From: Flaviflexus ciconiae
Lineage (GTDB): Bacteria; Actinomycetota; Actinomycetes; Actinomycetales; Actinomycetaceae
DNA: 64,000 nucleotides
Assembly: GCF_003971195.1 (NCBI RefSeq)
Contig: NZ_CP034593.1
Span: forward strand, 2,356,001 to 2,420,000
Reading direction: 5' to 3'
Below are positions 22,034 through 31,551 of this stretch, piece after piece. The position numbers and the translations under genes were made by a program. The first letter of the stretch is position 1. Every line of letters begins with the position of its first letter. The notes beneath the pieces are model-generated. The model made no database searches. It was not told the DNA's origin and was given only the letters and a program-made list of their open reading frames with translations.

Positions 22034-24432
22034 TCGTCGCCCCCGGTGTCTCCACTACGGGGGTTCCCCTGACCGGGATTCTCCCCCTCGGTCTGTCCGG
22101 GAGGTGGTTCGGGGCTCGGTGGAGTGGGTGGCTCCGGGCTTGCCGGTGCGGGTGCCTCAGTCGTGCCATTATCGGTCGGCACTTCCTCCGGTTCCGTCGT
22201 CGGATCCGGGGTGGGTTCGGCAGCCTCAGGCTCGGGTTCAGGCTCAGGCTCAGGCTCAGGTTGCGGTGCCGGAGCGGGTTGCTGTGTCTGGCGGATTGCC
22301 GGATTGTCCCGGCCCTGCGGGAGGATTGTTGCGCCGCTTTCGTCACTACCTTCGGTTGTTTGAAGGTCGAAGGGGACGGGCTCGACGCCCTCGAGGATTC
22401 TCGTGTGGTAGGTGGAGAACACCATGGCCGGGTACAGGCCGCCATAAACTTCGACGTTGTATTGGCCGTTAATGGTGGTGTAGAACATCGAAATGTTCCC
22501 CTCCATGTGACCAAGCCACACCGCGGTGGCCTCCTGGGTTGTATATCCCATAAACCAGGCGTGGTAGTCCATGTTGGCGGTACCGGTCTTGCCGGCAGCC
22601 TCGTGGCCCGGGATCTGCGCACGGAAGCCCGTACCACCGTCAGCCACGACCGTCTGGAGTACCTCGGTGGTCGTGTCGGCCACGTCCTCCTCGAGTGCGC
22701 GGCTGCAGGACGGCTGAAGTTCGGCGATAACCTCGCCGTCCTGGTCCTCGATCTTCGTGAACGACATGGGCTCGCACATGATGCCGCCGGAGGAGAGCGT
22801 AGCCATCGAGTTGGCAGTGGACAGCGGGGTCACGTTGTTCGAGCCAAGGACGGAGGAGGGGCGCGGCATAAGAGGATCGCCGCTACCGCTCCGCACACCC
22901 ATCTGCTCCGCAACACCCGTGATATTGCACAGGTCCAGCTGCGTCGCCATATCAATGAACGACAGGTTCACCGAGCGAGTTGTCGATTCCAGGACGGTCA
23001 TCATGCCCGAACCAATGCCCTCAATGTTCGACGGATTGTAATCATCGGCAAGATCTGGGGCGCACGAGATTGTGAAGTCATCCCTCGAATAGGTGTCGCG
23101 AGACGCGTCAACGCGTTCCTGCACGCTACGTCCCGAACGGATCCATTCGATCAGCGTGTACACCTTGAAAGTTGAGCCGGACTGGAAGCCGAAGCCACCG
23201 CCGCGGTCGGTGCCAACGTTGAGATTAACCGTTGTGGCGTTCGGATCCTCGGGCGAGGCGGTGCCGTAGTTCGTGTTCTGAACCATGGCGACGATCTTGC
23301 CCGTGCCGGGCTCAACGGATGACATCGCCATCTCGACACCCGAGGGGTCGTTGACCGGGATGTGTTGGATAACGGACTCGTAGGCCGCGCGCTGCTTCAC
23401 GGGGTCAAGAGTCGTGTGAATAACGAGACCGCCGCGGTACAGCAGATTGAGGCGGTCCTCCTGGGACTCACCCCAGGACTCGGAAGCCAGCAGGTCCTTG
23501 ACGACGTATTCGCAGAAGTAGACCGAGATTCCCGCCGACTCACAACCGTTTGTCGGGGTAGAAATATCGAGCATGTCATCGATCGACAGGGCTACGGCCT
23601 CGCGGAACTCCTGTTCGTTGATGTAGCCCAGCTCGTACATTTTCGCGAGCACCGTGTCGCGCCTGTTCTTCGCCTGATCCGGGTTCGTCAGCGGGTTCCA
23701 ACGGCCCGGCGACTGAGTGATGCCGGCAAGCATTGCGGCCTGCGGAATGGATAGGTCCTTCGCGGGAACGGAGAAGAAGAACTGCGATGCTGCCTCGGCG
23801 CCGTACTGGGAGGGGCCGAACATGGCGATGTTGATATAGCCGGTGAGGATTTCGTCCTTCGTCAGCTGCTTCTCGATCGCCATGGCGGTCCGAGCCTCGG
23901 AGAGCTTACGGGCGATCGTCCGCTCCGTCGCTGCCGCAATCAGCTCCGGATCGTTCGAGTTACGACCCTCCTCGATTAGGAGGTTCTTGACGTACTGCTG
24001 GGTGATCGTGGAACCACCGGCGAGCTCACCACCGGTGAAGTTGTTGAACGCGGCGCCAATCAGGCCCTGCGGGTCAATGCCGTTGTGCTCGTAGAACCGT
24101 TCATCCTCAATCGCGACAACAGCGTCCTTGAGGTGCTGAGCGATGTCTTCCGAGCCGACCACGACGCGGTTCTCCGCGTAAAAACGGGCTAATTCCGACC
24201 CGTCGGAAGCGAGAATGACTGACTGCTCGGAAGGTTCCGTGAACGTCAGCTCGGTCGGCAGGTCATCAAACAGGGATGTCGTGGCCGTCGTGACCGTTCC
24301 GGTTGCTGCCACGATGGGCATGGCAAGACCGGCGAGGGCAATACCTCCTGCGGTGCACGCAAGCAGGAATGCAAGGAGCGCCGCGACGATCTTTCCGGGA
24401 GCGGCCCCGGGGGCCTTCTGTGAGCTCGGCAT
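22030..24432 (-). CDS. Class A penicillin-binding protein (bifunctional transglycosylase/transpeptidase)
   Basis: 800 residues from ATG 24430-24432; the frame continues 33 codons upstream, but this start puts the membrane helix (IVAALLAFLLACTAGGIALAG) where the family has it. The transglycosylase domain (about 70-260) has AIEDERFYEHNGID with the catalytic Glu and GGSTITQQYVKNL. The transpeptidase domain has the SxxK nucleophile in SGSTFKVYT, SVN, and KTGTAN. A roughly 100-residue tail of Pro/Glu/Thr, with a run of EP dipeptides, follows. It polymerises and cross-links peptidoglycan at the outer face of the membrane. It diverges from whiB and is coupled to the phosphoesterase. Confidence 0.94.
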   Translation of the reverse strand: MPSSQKAPGAAPGKIVAALLAFLLACTAGGIALAGLAMPIVAATGTVTTATTSLFDDLPTELTFTEPSEQSVILASDGSELARFYAENRVVVGSEDIAQHLKDAVVAIEDERFYEHNGIDPQGLIGAAFNNFTGGELAGGSTITQQYVKNLLIEEGRNSNDPELIAAATERTIARKLSEARTAMAIEKQLTKDEILTGYINIAMFGPSQYGAEAASQFFFSVPAKDLSIPQAAMLAGITQSPGRWNPLTNPDQAKNRRDTVLAKMYELGYINEQEFREAVALSIDDMLDISTPTNGCESAGISVYFCEYVVKDLLASESWGESQEDRLNLLYRGGLVIHTTLDPVKQRAAYESVIQHIPVNDPSGVEMAMSSVEPGTGKIVAMVQNTNYGTASPEDPNATTVNLNVGTDRGGGFGFQSGSTFKVYTLIEWIRSGRSVQERVDASRDTYSRDDFTISCAPDLADDYNPSNIEGIGSGMMTVLESTTRSVNLSFIDMATQLDLCNITGVAEQMGVRSGSGDPLMPRPSSVLGSNNVTPLSTANSMATLSSGGIMCEPMSFTKIEDQDGEVIAELQPSCSRALEEDVADTTTEVLQTVVADGGTGFRAQIPGHEAAGKTGTANMDYHAWFMGYTTQEATAVWLGHMEGNISMFYTTINGQYNVEVYGGLYPAMVFSTYHTRILEGVEPVPFDLQTTEGSDESGATILPQGRDNPAIRQTQQPAPAPQPEPEPEPEPEPEAAEPTPDPTTEPEEVPTDNGTTEAPAPASPEPPTPPSPEPPPGQTEGENPGQGNPRSGDTGGDE

Positions 24433-24652
24433 GGTTACGAGTTTAGGCGCTGAGTCCGGCGTTGTCTGGTTCGAGTAACCGAAAACGCAAAAAGCCTGCC
24501 TTATTACCAGATTCTGCGTCCTCTTTTTCATAAATTAATATCGCATTTCGCATTTTCCCAGGTAAACAGATATATTGAAAAGGTAGGTGACAGTCATCAC
24601 GTCAAACAAAATAATCGCCAGAGTCGAGGAAGCCTCGGGTGAAGGAGCGCAA

Positions 24653-24979
24653 ATGTCTCTTTTGTTAGAAGGACAGACCTGGGCCGCGCAAGCCGCGTGC
24701 TCAAACGTGGATCCGGACAGTCTTTTCGTCCGGGGTGCCGCACAGAGACAGGTTCGGCAAGTCTGCTTTAGTTGCCCGGTCAGGTTGGAATGCCTGTCGG
24801 ATGCATTGGACTCGAACACAACATACGGAGTTTGGGGTGGCCTCACCGAACGGGAGCGTCGTGCACTCCAGCGTCGATTCCCGAACGAGCAGAACTGGTA
24901 TAAACGTCTGCACACCTCGCAAGATCCCATCTCTGTGGAGCTCCGGGCCGGACGAATTCCCAGATTTAGTAATCGATAG
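24653..24979 (+). CDS. WhiB family iron-sulfur transcriptional regulator
   Basis: 108 residues from ATG 24653 (GAAGGAG upstream); a GTG at 24587 is in frame but has no good SD. The four cluster cysteines are Cys16, Cys38, Cys41 and Cys47 (C-x21-C-x2-C-x5-C), followed by GVWGG (59-63) and the basic ERERRALQRRF stretch that contacts DNA. WhiB-like proteins bind a redox- or NO-sensitive 4Fe-4S cluster and the sigma-A subunit. It diverges from the class A PBP gene, an arrangement common in Actinobacteria, and may help control envelope genes. The exact WhiB subgroup is not certain. Confidence 0.93.
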   Translation: MSLLLEGQTWAAQAACSNVDPDSLFVRGAAQRQVRQVCFSCPVRLECLSDALDSNTTYGVWGGLTERERRALQRRFPNEQNWYKRLHTSQDPISVELRAGRIPRFSNR

Positions 24980-25013
24980 AGCGTCGGATGAGGTTGTTCG
25001 GTAGAATCCAAGC

Positions 25014-25175
25014 ATGACCAAATGGGAATACTTGACTGCACCGCTTCTCATCCACAACACGAAGACCATTCTTGATAACTTCGGAAGTCAGGGCTGGGAA
25101 CTTGTGACAATCACCCCCGGGCCTGCCGGGACCGAAAACGTTATCGCTTACTTCAAGCGTCCAAAGGAGTCTTGA
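25014..25175 (+). CDS. Small DUF4177-like protein
   Basis: 53 residues from ATG 25014 to TGA 25173-25175: it begins MTKWEYLTAPLLIHNTKTI, then DNFGSQGWELVTITPGPAG, and ends AYFKRPKES. The pattern WEY...(I)LDxxGxQGWELV...FKRP is typical of the small DUF4177-type proteins that precede ridA in many Actinobacteria. Its function is unknown. The following ridA start codon (GTG 25176) directly abuts its stop, so both are surely translated from one message. There is no signal peptide. Confidence 0.8.
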   Translation: MTKWEYLTAPLLIHNTKTILDNFGSQGWELVTITPGPAGTENVIAYFKRPKES

Positions 25176-25652
25176 GTGACTGTACCAAGCCGCCGCCTCG
25201 CAGAACTGGGGCTCGTGTTGCCTCCGGTCGCGAAGCCGCTCGCGGCTTACGTTCCTTCGAAGATGATCGGGAACGTTGCGCGTAGCTCGGGGCAGCTCCC
25301 CTTCGTTGACGGCGAGATCAAGACCGTCGGGAAGGTTGGCGCCGAGGTATCCCTCGACGATGCCTACGAGGCGGCCAGGGCATGTGCACTCAACGCACTG
25401 GCGGCAGTTGCGCAGACAACAGGCGGGATTGATTCGATCGCCTCGATTATTCACGTCACCGGCTTCGTAGCATCGGCGCCCGACTTCTATGACCAGCCCA
25501 AGGTCGTCAACGGAGCATCGGAGCTTCTTGGCGAAATCTTCGGGCAGGGCGGGAAGCACACCCGTTCAGCCGTTGGAGTTGCTGCGCTACCTATGAACGT
25601 TCCGGTAGAAATAGAGATAACGTGTCAGATCGTGAAATCGCGAAATGACTAA
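25176..25652 (+). CDS. RidA (YjgF/YER057c) family protein
   Basis: 158 residues, GTG start adjoining the DUF4177 stop. RARSSGQLP-like segment (NVARSSGQLPFVDGEI), AYEAARACALNALAAVAQTTGGIDSIASIIHVTGFVASAPDF, and the C-terminal SAVGVAALPMNVPVEIEI are typical of the longer Rid subgroup. RidA deaminates reactive enamine/imine intermediates from PLP enzymes; the usual catalytic Arg is replaced here by a Val-Gly-Val region (AVGVAAL), as in subgroups whose reaction is not established. It is cytoplasmic and ends before a strong terminator. Confidence 0.85.
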   Translation: MTVPSRRLAELGLVLPPVAKPLAAYVPSKMIGNVARSSGQLPFVDGEIKTVGKVGAEVSLDDAYEAARACALNALAAVAQTTGGIDSIASIIHVTGFVASAPDFYDQPKVVNGASELLGEIFGQGGKHTRSAVGVAALPMNVPVEIEITCQIVKSRND

Positions 25653-25714
25653 CTGAACCCTTTTAGTCTAGGCACCGTGTGGCCGTGCCAAGGTTAAAAG
25701 TTAGCCGAAAGGCG

Positions 25715-25747
25715 GAATGCGGCGGGGATTTCCCCGCCGCATTCTTT
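25715..25747. terminator. Terminator between ridA and the CRP-type regulator
   Basis: A GC-rich stem (25715-25726 with 25733-25744) with TTT following on the plus strand separates two convergent genes and may work in both directions. Confidence 0.85.
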
Positions 25748-25791
25748 ATGGTCTGGATCCCGTAACTGTGAGTAGCTACGGGCCGTGAGAT

Positions 25792-26469
25792 CTACGAAGC
25801 CCGCTTCTCGAGGCGTCCGATCTCGATAAGGGTGACAGCGCGTCCCTCGAGGCGGATCCAGCCGCGGGAAACGAAGTCAGCAAGGGACTTGTTGACGGTC
25901 TCGCGGGAAGCGCCAACCAGGTGGGCGATCTCTTCCTGTGTGAGGTCGTGGGCGACGTAGACGCCCTCCTGGGTCCGCTCACCAAAGCGAGAGGCAAGAT
26001 CAAGGAGTGCCTTGGCGACACGGCCGGGCACGTCTGCGAACACGAGGTCAGCCATGAGCTCATTCGTGCGGCGCAGGCGCTGCGCGAGCTGGCGGAGCAT
26101 GTGCTTAGCCATGTCTGGGTTGGTGTCGATAAAGCCCATGAGGTCCTCGTGGGAGAGTGACAGGAGCGTGGTCGGAGCAACGGCGGTGGCCGAGGTCGAG
26201 CGCTTGCCCAGGTCAAACAGCGATAGCTCGCCGATGATCTCACGGGGGCCAAGGATGGCGATGAGGTTCTCACGACCATCGTCAGAGGCGTGGCCGAGCT
26301 TGATCTTGCCGTCGACAATGATGAACAGGTTGTCTCCGGAGTCGCCCTCGTGGAAGAGGGACTCGCCGCGGCGGAGCGTTTCCTCAGACATGAGCTCGGT
26401 GAGCCTTGCCTGATCCTCCTCCGACAGGCCCGCAAAGAGCGGAACCGAAGCGATGATGCTTGTCTCCAA
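25792..26469 (-). CDS. glxR: CRP/FNR family global regulator, GlxR type
   Basis: 225 residues. The cyclic-nucleotide domain (about 10-115) has [24 protein letters not shown] and the phosphate-binding cassette [23 protein letters not shown], with the Glu and Arg-Ser that hold cAMP. After the C-helix comes the [37 protein letters not shown], nearly the consensus of corynebacterial GlxR and mycobacterial Crp. It should bind TGTGA-type palindromes in a cAMP-dependent way. It diverges from nth, the same neighbour as in many Actinobacteria. Confidence 0.92.
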   Translation of the reverse strand: METSIIASVPLFAGLSEEDQARLTELMSEETLRRGESLFHEGDSGDNLFIIVDGKIKLGHASDDGRENLIAILGPREIIGELSLFDLGKRSTSATAVAPTTLLSLSHEDLMGFIDTNPDMAKHMLRQLAQRLRRTNELMADLVFADVPGRVAKALLDLASRFGERTQEGVYVAHDLTQEEIAHLVGASRETVNKSLADFVSRGWIRLEGRAVTLIEIGRLEKRAS

Positions 26470-26573
26470 TGCTTTCTACCTTTCAAATATGTCTAGCGTT
26501 GCCGAGCCGACCGACTGGCATTGGCAGGTCATGGATAAGACTATCCTATGTGACAAGGGGCATAATATGGATT

Positions 26574-27251
26574 ATGACGGTCCAGAAGAAGAAGTTCCCT
26601 CCCAGGCCACGTTCAAAATCCGCTCGGATAGAACAGGCAGTGGCAGTGAACGAGGCTCTGACCAGGTACTATCCCGATGCTCGATGTGAACTGGACTACC
26701 GTACCCCTCTCGAGTTACTTGTTGCCACCGTGTTGTCTGCACAGACGACGGATGTGCGGGTGAACTCGGTGACTCCGGAGCTGTTTGATTGTTATCCGAC
26801 TGCGCTGGATTATGCGGAGGCAGACAGGGAAGAAATGGAAGACATCCTCCGCCCCCTGGGGTTCTTCCGTGCGAAAGCCAAGTCGCTGATCGGCATGGGG
26901 CAGGCGCTGACCGAACGTTACGACGGGGAAGTCCCCGCCGATCAGAAGAAGCTGATCGGTCTTCCCGGAGTTGGTAGGAAGACCGCGAACGTCGTTCTCG
27001 GTAATGCGTTCGGAATACCTGGAATCACGGTCGATACGCATGTGGGTCGCCTGGCTAGGCGACTGGGTTGGTCGAGAAATGAAGATCCGGTCAAGGTAGA
27101 AGCCGACATTGCCGAACTGCTTCCCGAAGAGGAGTGGACCATGGCCTGTCACCGGCTGATATTCCATGGGCGAAGGATCTGCCACTCTCGTAAGCCAGCA
27201 TGTGAAGCGTGCCCGATCGCTGACCTGTGCCCCTCATACCCCCTTACCTAG
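26574..27251 (+). CDS. nth: Endonuclease III
   Basis: 225 residues from ATG 26574. It excises oxidised pyrimidines and nicks the AP site in base-excision repair. The helix-hairpin-helix [14 protein letters not shown] begins at 130 with catalytic Lys136; catalytic Asp154 is in [10 protein letters not shown]; the 4Fe-4S cysteines are 203, 210, 213 and 219 (C-x6-C-x2-C-x5-C). All catalytic and cluster residues are present. The SD is weak (AAGGGG 14 bases upstream), so the exact start is less certain than the identity. It diverges from glxR. Confidence 0.94.
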   Translation: MTVQKKKFPPRPRSKSARIEQAVAVNEALTRYYPDARCELDYRTPLELLVATVLSAQTTDVRVNSVTPELFDCYPTALDYAEADREEMEDILRPLGFFRAKAKSLIGMGQALTERYDGEVPADQKKLIGLPGVGRKTANVVLGNAFGIPGITVDTHVGRLARRLGWSRNEDPVKVEADIAELLPEEEWTMACHRLIFHGRRICHSRKPACEACPIADLCPSYPLT

Positions 27252-27316
27252 GGTGCGGGTGGATGGGCTGAAGAAGGTTCAGCGGAGCCTGACAACGAGC
27301 GCAGTGCAGCGTTCTG

Positions 27317-28243
27317 CTAGGAGGCGTGCTCGGCGAGAAACTCGAGTAGCAGCCGGTTGATCTCGTCGGGGTTCTCCTCGTGCGCGAGGTAGCCCGTGTC
27401 CGGAAGGACAACGTGGCGGTAGTCGGCGGCTACATGCTTCTTCGTGCTGGCCCAAGCCCTGGTGGGCAGGAGTGGATCGAGATCGCCACGGACAGTGAGG
27501 ACCGGGATGTTTAGCGGGCTAGAGAGTTTATCGAGGTGCTTGCGGCCCGAGGGACGCCGCGTCATACCCCACGTCCACTGAAGCTGTTGGAGCTGAGTCT
27601 TTGCGGCATTGGGAAGCTGAAGGGCCTGCGAATAGTAGTCGACAGCTTCGACTGCGCCCCGGTTGCCGGGTGCGGACACCGCGGCAAGAAGCTTCTTCAG
27701 TTTGTCGCGGCTGGTCAGGCTCTTCTCGGCAAGCTGGGGGAGGAACGCCGATAGGTAGTGGCGCCACGTGCGGAACGTGACGTGAAGACCGAGCCGGAAC
27801 GTGTCAACGGGATGGGGTGCCGAGATCGTGGCTACTCCTGCGATCAGGCTCGGAGCAAGTGAGGCCGCGGACCAGGCCAGCGCACCGCCGGAGCCGGTAC
27901 CGACCAGAATCGCTTTTGAGGCTCCCACAGCGCGGATCACACCAATGACATCGTTAGCCAGAGTGGGGGTATCGAACGTGTGCCGGGTGCGGTCGCTTCC
28001 GCCCGCGCCGCGAACATCCATGGCCGCAACCGCGTAGCCGGCTTCGGCGAGAGCCGGGATCTGGTGACGCCACGCGTACCAGTACTCGGGGAAGCCGTGG
28101 ATGAGAAGGATAAGAGGCCTGTCTTCTTTCAGGGTGCCCGCCTGGGCCACGTGGAACTGGGCGCCACTCGCCCGAACGAGGCGATGCTGCCAGGGGCCCG
28201 GCAGTGTCACGCACGAATTGTCGACAGGCACGATTCTCCTCAT
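27317..28243 (-). CDS. Alpha/beta hydrolase, epoxide-hydrolase-like, with an unusual nucleophile elbow
   Basis: 308 residues from ATG 28243; a GTG at 28279 is also in frame. LILLIHGFPEYWYAWRHQIPALAEAGYAVAAMDVRGAGGSD is the classic HGxP oxyanion and strand 3-4 region of epoxide hydrolases. The strand-5 elbow reads VGTGSGGALAW where the family has VGHDWGG, so Gly stands in the place of the nucleophile Asp; a Ser two positions on could form a TGSGG elbow. The acid (RGDLDPLLP) and His (DTGYLAHEENP) positions look normal. It may be an esterase-like variant or a non-catalytic homologue. It is cytoplasmic. Confidence 0.75.
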   Translation of the reverse strand: MRRIVPVDNSCVTLPGPWQHRLVRASGAQFHVAQAGTLKEDRPLILLIHGFPEYWYAWRHQIPALAEAGYAVAAMDVRGAGGSDRTRHTFDTPTLANDVIGVIRAVGASKAILVGTGSGGALAWSAASLAPSLIAGVATISAPHPVDTFRLGLHVTFRTWRHYLSAFLPQLAEKSLTSRDKLKKLLAAVSAPGNRGAVEAVDYYSQALQLPNAAKTQLQQLQWTWGMTRRPSGRKHLDKLSSPLNIPVLTVRGDLDPLLPTRAWASTKKHVAADYRHVVLPDTGYLAHEENPDEINRLLLEFLAEHAS

Positions 28244-28300
28244 AGATGTTGCGGGTGCAGGCAGAGCCCGCACCCGCACTGGTATACGTCCGAGAATAGC

Positions 28301-29578
28301 CTAGGAGTTTGGGTTCCTCGACAGGAGAACGGCTCGGCGGCCGGTGACATCTCCCCGGTCTGTTCCGAACCGGCGGGCGGAATGGGAGACGATTCCGGTC
28401 ATGAACAGAACGAATCCGTAAACCGTGAGCCTGCCAGACGCCGCATCGTTTGTCAGGTGGTAGGCAACGTTGCCGGTGAAGTCGCTGATCTCCGAGAAGT
28501 TACGCATCGCGGATCCGGTCAGAAGATCCTGAGCAAAAGCCGGAGCGAAAATCGCAATGGCACCGGCGATCGCAATGATCAGGCCGATAACGATTGCTCC
28601 AACGGAGGAGAAGCTGGCCAGGTACCAGAGAACAGCGAGGCAGAGGAGTGCGCCAAGAAGCTCGAGGACGACGAGCCAATCCACGGTTCCCGTGTTCCAG
28701 GCAGAATCTTCGAGGCCGACAAGGCGAACCCCGGAATCGGCAACGAGATACCAGGCCAGTGGCGCAACGATCAGGGTCGCGAAGAACACGCCAACGTGCG
28801 CCCATCCGCGGCCGCGCGGCTCTTCGGGGATCGGCTCCTGGAACCGGAAACCGTTCGTGTCGTGGCGGGGCGCGACAGTCTCGGGAGGAGTGGCGATCGT
28901 CGAGGGCGACGAAGCTACGTTTTCTGCACCGACCCGGTTAAACACCGATGTGCGGTTCGGGTAGTTAGCTCCTGCCGGGGCCGCGACGGGAGGCGTCATG
29001 ACAGTCTGATCGGTAGCTGCTGGGCTACGAACTGCAGTGGCATCGGTTGCCGGGTCATTGCCCGCAATCACCGTGTCGTCCTCGGAGCGTGGCGTGGTAT
29101 CGACGTTGCCGAACTCGCGTTCCCAGCGTTCGCGTGCGGCCGCCCTGTCCTCCGGGGTTTCCCGGGTGAGGTTATCCTCGGAACGCTTTGCTCCAGCAGG
29201 TTCATCCACATCATCATCGAACGAGGGCGTCCACGACCTGGTGGACTCAGTTTCAGACTCGGTGAACTCCGGATCATCAGCCACGGAAGCTTCGCCCTCG
29301 TGCGAGTTCGAAGGAATTGGCCCGCCCTGCGTCGGCTGGTTCTGTGCCGGCTCGCTGTCGAAACGGGAAGCGTTGCGGAAAGCGGGGGAGTCGTCTGACG
29401 GAGGCGGAGTGAGGGCCTCGTCGTTGTTCACGGGCGCGTCAGCGGGCGCCTCGTGTGCCGGAGTGTCAGAGGGCTCGGCGATATTGCGTTCCTCGCGCTC
29501 CTCGGGAAGCGGATCGAGAATATCGTCGTGGCCGTCCTCGTGGTCCGGTCGGGAATAAGGATCGGTTGGTGTCGACAC
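28301..29578 (-). CDS. Hypothetical membrane protein with a long acidic N-terminal region
   Basis: 425 residues. Residues 1-245 are disordered and rich in Asp, Glu, Pro, Thr and Ser (MSTPTDPYSRPDHEDGHDDILDPLPEEREERN...). The C-terminal third has four hydrophobic segments (VGVFFATLIVAPLAWYLVA, LVVLELLGALLCLAVLWYLA, AIVIGLIIAIAGAIAIFAPAF, GRLTVYGFVLFMTGIVSHSA). Such proteins are common and uncharacterised in Actinobacteria. The hydrolase follows 57 bases downstream on the same strand. I see no catalytic motif. Confidence 0.7.
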   Translation of the reverse strand: MSTPTDPYSRPDHEDGHDDILDPLPEEREERNIAEPSDTPAHEAPADAPVNNDEALTPPPSDDSPAFRNASRFDSEPAQNQPTQGGPIPSNSHEGEASVADDPEFTESETESTRSWTPSFDDDVDEPAGAKRSEDNLTRETPEDRAAARERWEREFGNVDTTPRSEDDTVIAGNDPATDATAVRSPAATDQTVMTPPVAAPAGANYPNRTSVFNRVGAENVASSPSTIATPPETVAPRHDTNGFRFQEPIPEEPRGRGWAHVGVFFATLIVAPLAWYLVADSGVRLVGLEDSAWNTGTVDWLVVLELLGALLCLAVLWYLASFSSVGAIVIGLIIAIAGAIAIFAPAFAQDLLTGSAMRNFSEISDFTGNVAYHLTNDAASGRLTVYGFVLFMTGIVSHSARRFGTDRGDVTGRRAVLLSRNPNS

Positions 29579-29666
29579 TGTGGCCTCCTAGTCGGTATAA
29601 GTCGACGCTATACCGAATCTGGCGCATTTTTGTGGAACACGCGCCCGTCGACATACCGTTGGGTTT

Positions 29667-30470
29667 ATGGATTCGGCAGATACTCCCCTGGTCACAGCGC
29701 TGAAGACACTTGGCAAACTGCCCGAAGCTAGCGCCGGTGCGGCACGAGTTTCCCAAGCCGTCAGGTCCGTCAGATTCTCGACGGGGCTCCGCCGAGGCTG
29801 GGAAGGTGCCAGGACAGAATCGAGTATCCGCTGGGTTCTTGCCGACTGCCGCAGGTCCGGCATCGATGTCACGGCAAAGACACTGCGGGAGCAGGTTGCC
29901 TGGCAGGGTGAACCGGAAGACAGGGTCGCGGCGGCCTCCTGGCGATGCCACAGTGACGCTGTTGCCGAAATGCCTCCGCTTAATACGAAGGATCTTTCCC
30001 CGCCCTCGCACCGTCCGGTCCGGGCCATGCTCGCGAGCCTGCACCGAGACGCGGGCTCAACTGATCCCCAAGACTACGTCAGGGAAGAAGCTGGGATCCT
30101 CTCCGAGGAAGACGCTGCAAAGCAGGAGCTCATCATCGAAGTCGCCGAAGCAAATGCTCCCGGCCTCATTGTCCTCTCCGTGCTTGCCGGCCAATGGATC
30201 ATGCAACCGCTATCGGTCGATGCTGACCGGACGATCAGGGATTCGTTTATCAGGTGGCTCGGAACAGGGCGCGGCTTCGAACCAACGGGAACCGCTGTAC
30301 TTAACCTTGACTCGCTCGAAAGCCAGATTGCTCTTTACAGCGCAGGAACACAGGAAGGAATGGATGCGTGGATTGGTGCCGTTGCCGACGTCTACGTTGA
30401 TGCGATGAGTGAATCCTTGCGGATTTCCCAATCGGTTCTTGCCGGGCGTACTGATCCCCTCGTTGACTGA
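29667..30470 (+). CDS. Hypothetical protein upstream of the Tad pilus cluster
   Basis: 267 residues, not recognised. It is soluble, with no signal peptide or membrane helix, and mostly helical by composition. The segment GWEGARTESSIRWVLADCRRSGIDVTAKTLREQVAW (about 44-80) followed by RVAAASWRCHSDAVAEMPPL looks like the N-terminal helical region of some Fic/DOC-like or HTH proteins, but no HPFxxGN motif is present. It is 64 bases upstream of ssd in the same direction and may be part of the pilus transcription unit. Confidence 0.6.
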   Translation: MDSADTPLVTALKTLGKLPEASAGAARVSQAVRSVRFSTGLRRGWEGARTESSIRWVLADCRRSGIDVTAKTLREQVAWQGEPEDRVAAASWRCHSDAVAEMPPLNTKDLSPPSHRPVRAMLASLHRDAGSTDPQDYVREEAGILSEEDAAKQELIIEVAEANAPGLIVLSVLAGQWIMQPLSVDADRTIRDSFIRWLGTGRGFEPTGTAVLNLDSLESQIALYSAGTQEGMDAWIGAVADVYVDAMSESLRISQSVLAGRTDPLVD

Positions 30471-30534
30471 ATTCATCCACAGGATGACCTGAGCGGAACA
30501 GAGCCTCACGGGGTGTCGGAGCAAACTCGGGGGT

Positions 30535-31551
30535 ATGAACGACAAGGTCTCACACCGCAGGATTCGGACGCAGCCCCTGACAACTGTGCTCATCAGGGCC
30601 TCGTCGACCGATCTGATTACCGACATTGAACGGCTCGCCACGGTGGCCGGCGTCGATACTTCGACCGCGCCACCTGGCGGTGATGCTCCGCCCGCGATTC
30701 TCACTCTCGTCCAAGAACCCGGGGACCCTCGGGCAGTCAGCGCGAGGTTCAATGAGCTGTTCCAGCCCGAATTCGCCGGACAGCACGTGGTGGTGAACCC
30801 GAGAACCCAGCCTGGCGACCTTCTCGAACTATTTGTGGCCGCCGGAGCGACCCAGCGAGGAATCATCGTCGGAGTGATCGGTGCCCACGGGGGAGCGGGA
30901 GCAACAGTACTATCGGCAATGTTGGCAAGAGAGCTCGCCCTCGACGGTAGTGCGAGCCTGGTTGACCTTGATCCGCTCTCGCCCGGCTACGGTGTCCTGC
31001 TCAGCCTCCCGGAGACCGGCAAACGATGGGCGGATGTGGCACGAGAAACTGGGACACTTCTTCCCGGCAGGCTCGTGGAATCACTCCCCGAATGGAAGAA
31101 AGTTCGGGTGTTGAGCGGTGATCAACGCGGCGGTGTGCCAATCGCGGATCGCACCGGGGTGCTTGTTGCCTCCGCGGTCGCACAGATCAGTGCCGTCACC
31201 ATAGTTGATTTACCGCGACATGCCATCCTCCGTCACGGGCCGACAGCGGAACTCCTCGGTTGGCTTGACCACCTCGTCCTTGTCACTCGGGCGGATATTC
31301 TGAGCCTGGCAGCCGCGGAGCGGGTGCTCACACTCCTGCCGGAAACAATGTCGTTCACCCTTGTTATTGCCGGGGTGAAAAGCATCGGGCAAGCCGAGGA
31401 CGCGGCTCACCAGCTCGGTCCGGAAGCGGTTCCCCTGAGATTTGAGAGAACCTTCGACGGGGATATTTCCCACGGCATGACACCGGGTGACCGGCTTAGA
31501 TCCGGTTCGTCCCGCGATATTCGACGCATCGCGACCAGGGTGGCATCGTGA
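30535..31551 (+). CDS. ssd: Septum-site-determining protein Ssd / CpaE-like ATPase
   Basis: 338 residues. After a receiver-like N-terminal domain (about 15-105) comes a MinD/ParA-type ATPase domain: the deviant Walker A VIGAHGGAGATVLSAMLA lacks the signature lysine (GGAGAT), and SLVDLDPLSPGYGVLLSL is the Walker B region. This matches actinobacterial Ssd/CpaE proteins (Rv3660c type) that head the Tad/Flp locus and position the secretion machine. The stop overlaps the next start by four bases. Because of the missing Lys, ATPase activity may be low (family knowledge). Confidence 0.87.
   Translation: MNDKVSHRRIRTQPLTTVLIRASSTDLITDIERLATVAGVDTSTAPPGGDAPPAILTLVQEPGDPRAVSARFNELFQPEFAGQHVVVNPRTQPGDLLELFVAAGATQRGIIVGVIGAHGGAGATVLSAMLARELALDGSASLVDLDPLSPGYGVLLSLPETGKRWADVARETGTLLPGRLVESLPEWKKVRVLSGDQRGGVPIADRTGVLVASAVAQISAVTIVDLPRHAILRHGPTAELLGWLDHLVLVTRADILSLAAAERVLTLLPETMSFTLVIAGVKSIGQAEDAAHQLGPEAVPLRFERTFDGDISHGMTPGDRLRSGSSRDIRRIATRVAS

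Noticed and set aside
27980..29398. A 472-codon open frame on the plus strand
   Set aside because: Opposite two real genes (hydrolase and acidic membrane protein), crosses their junction, and has shadow-like composition.
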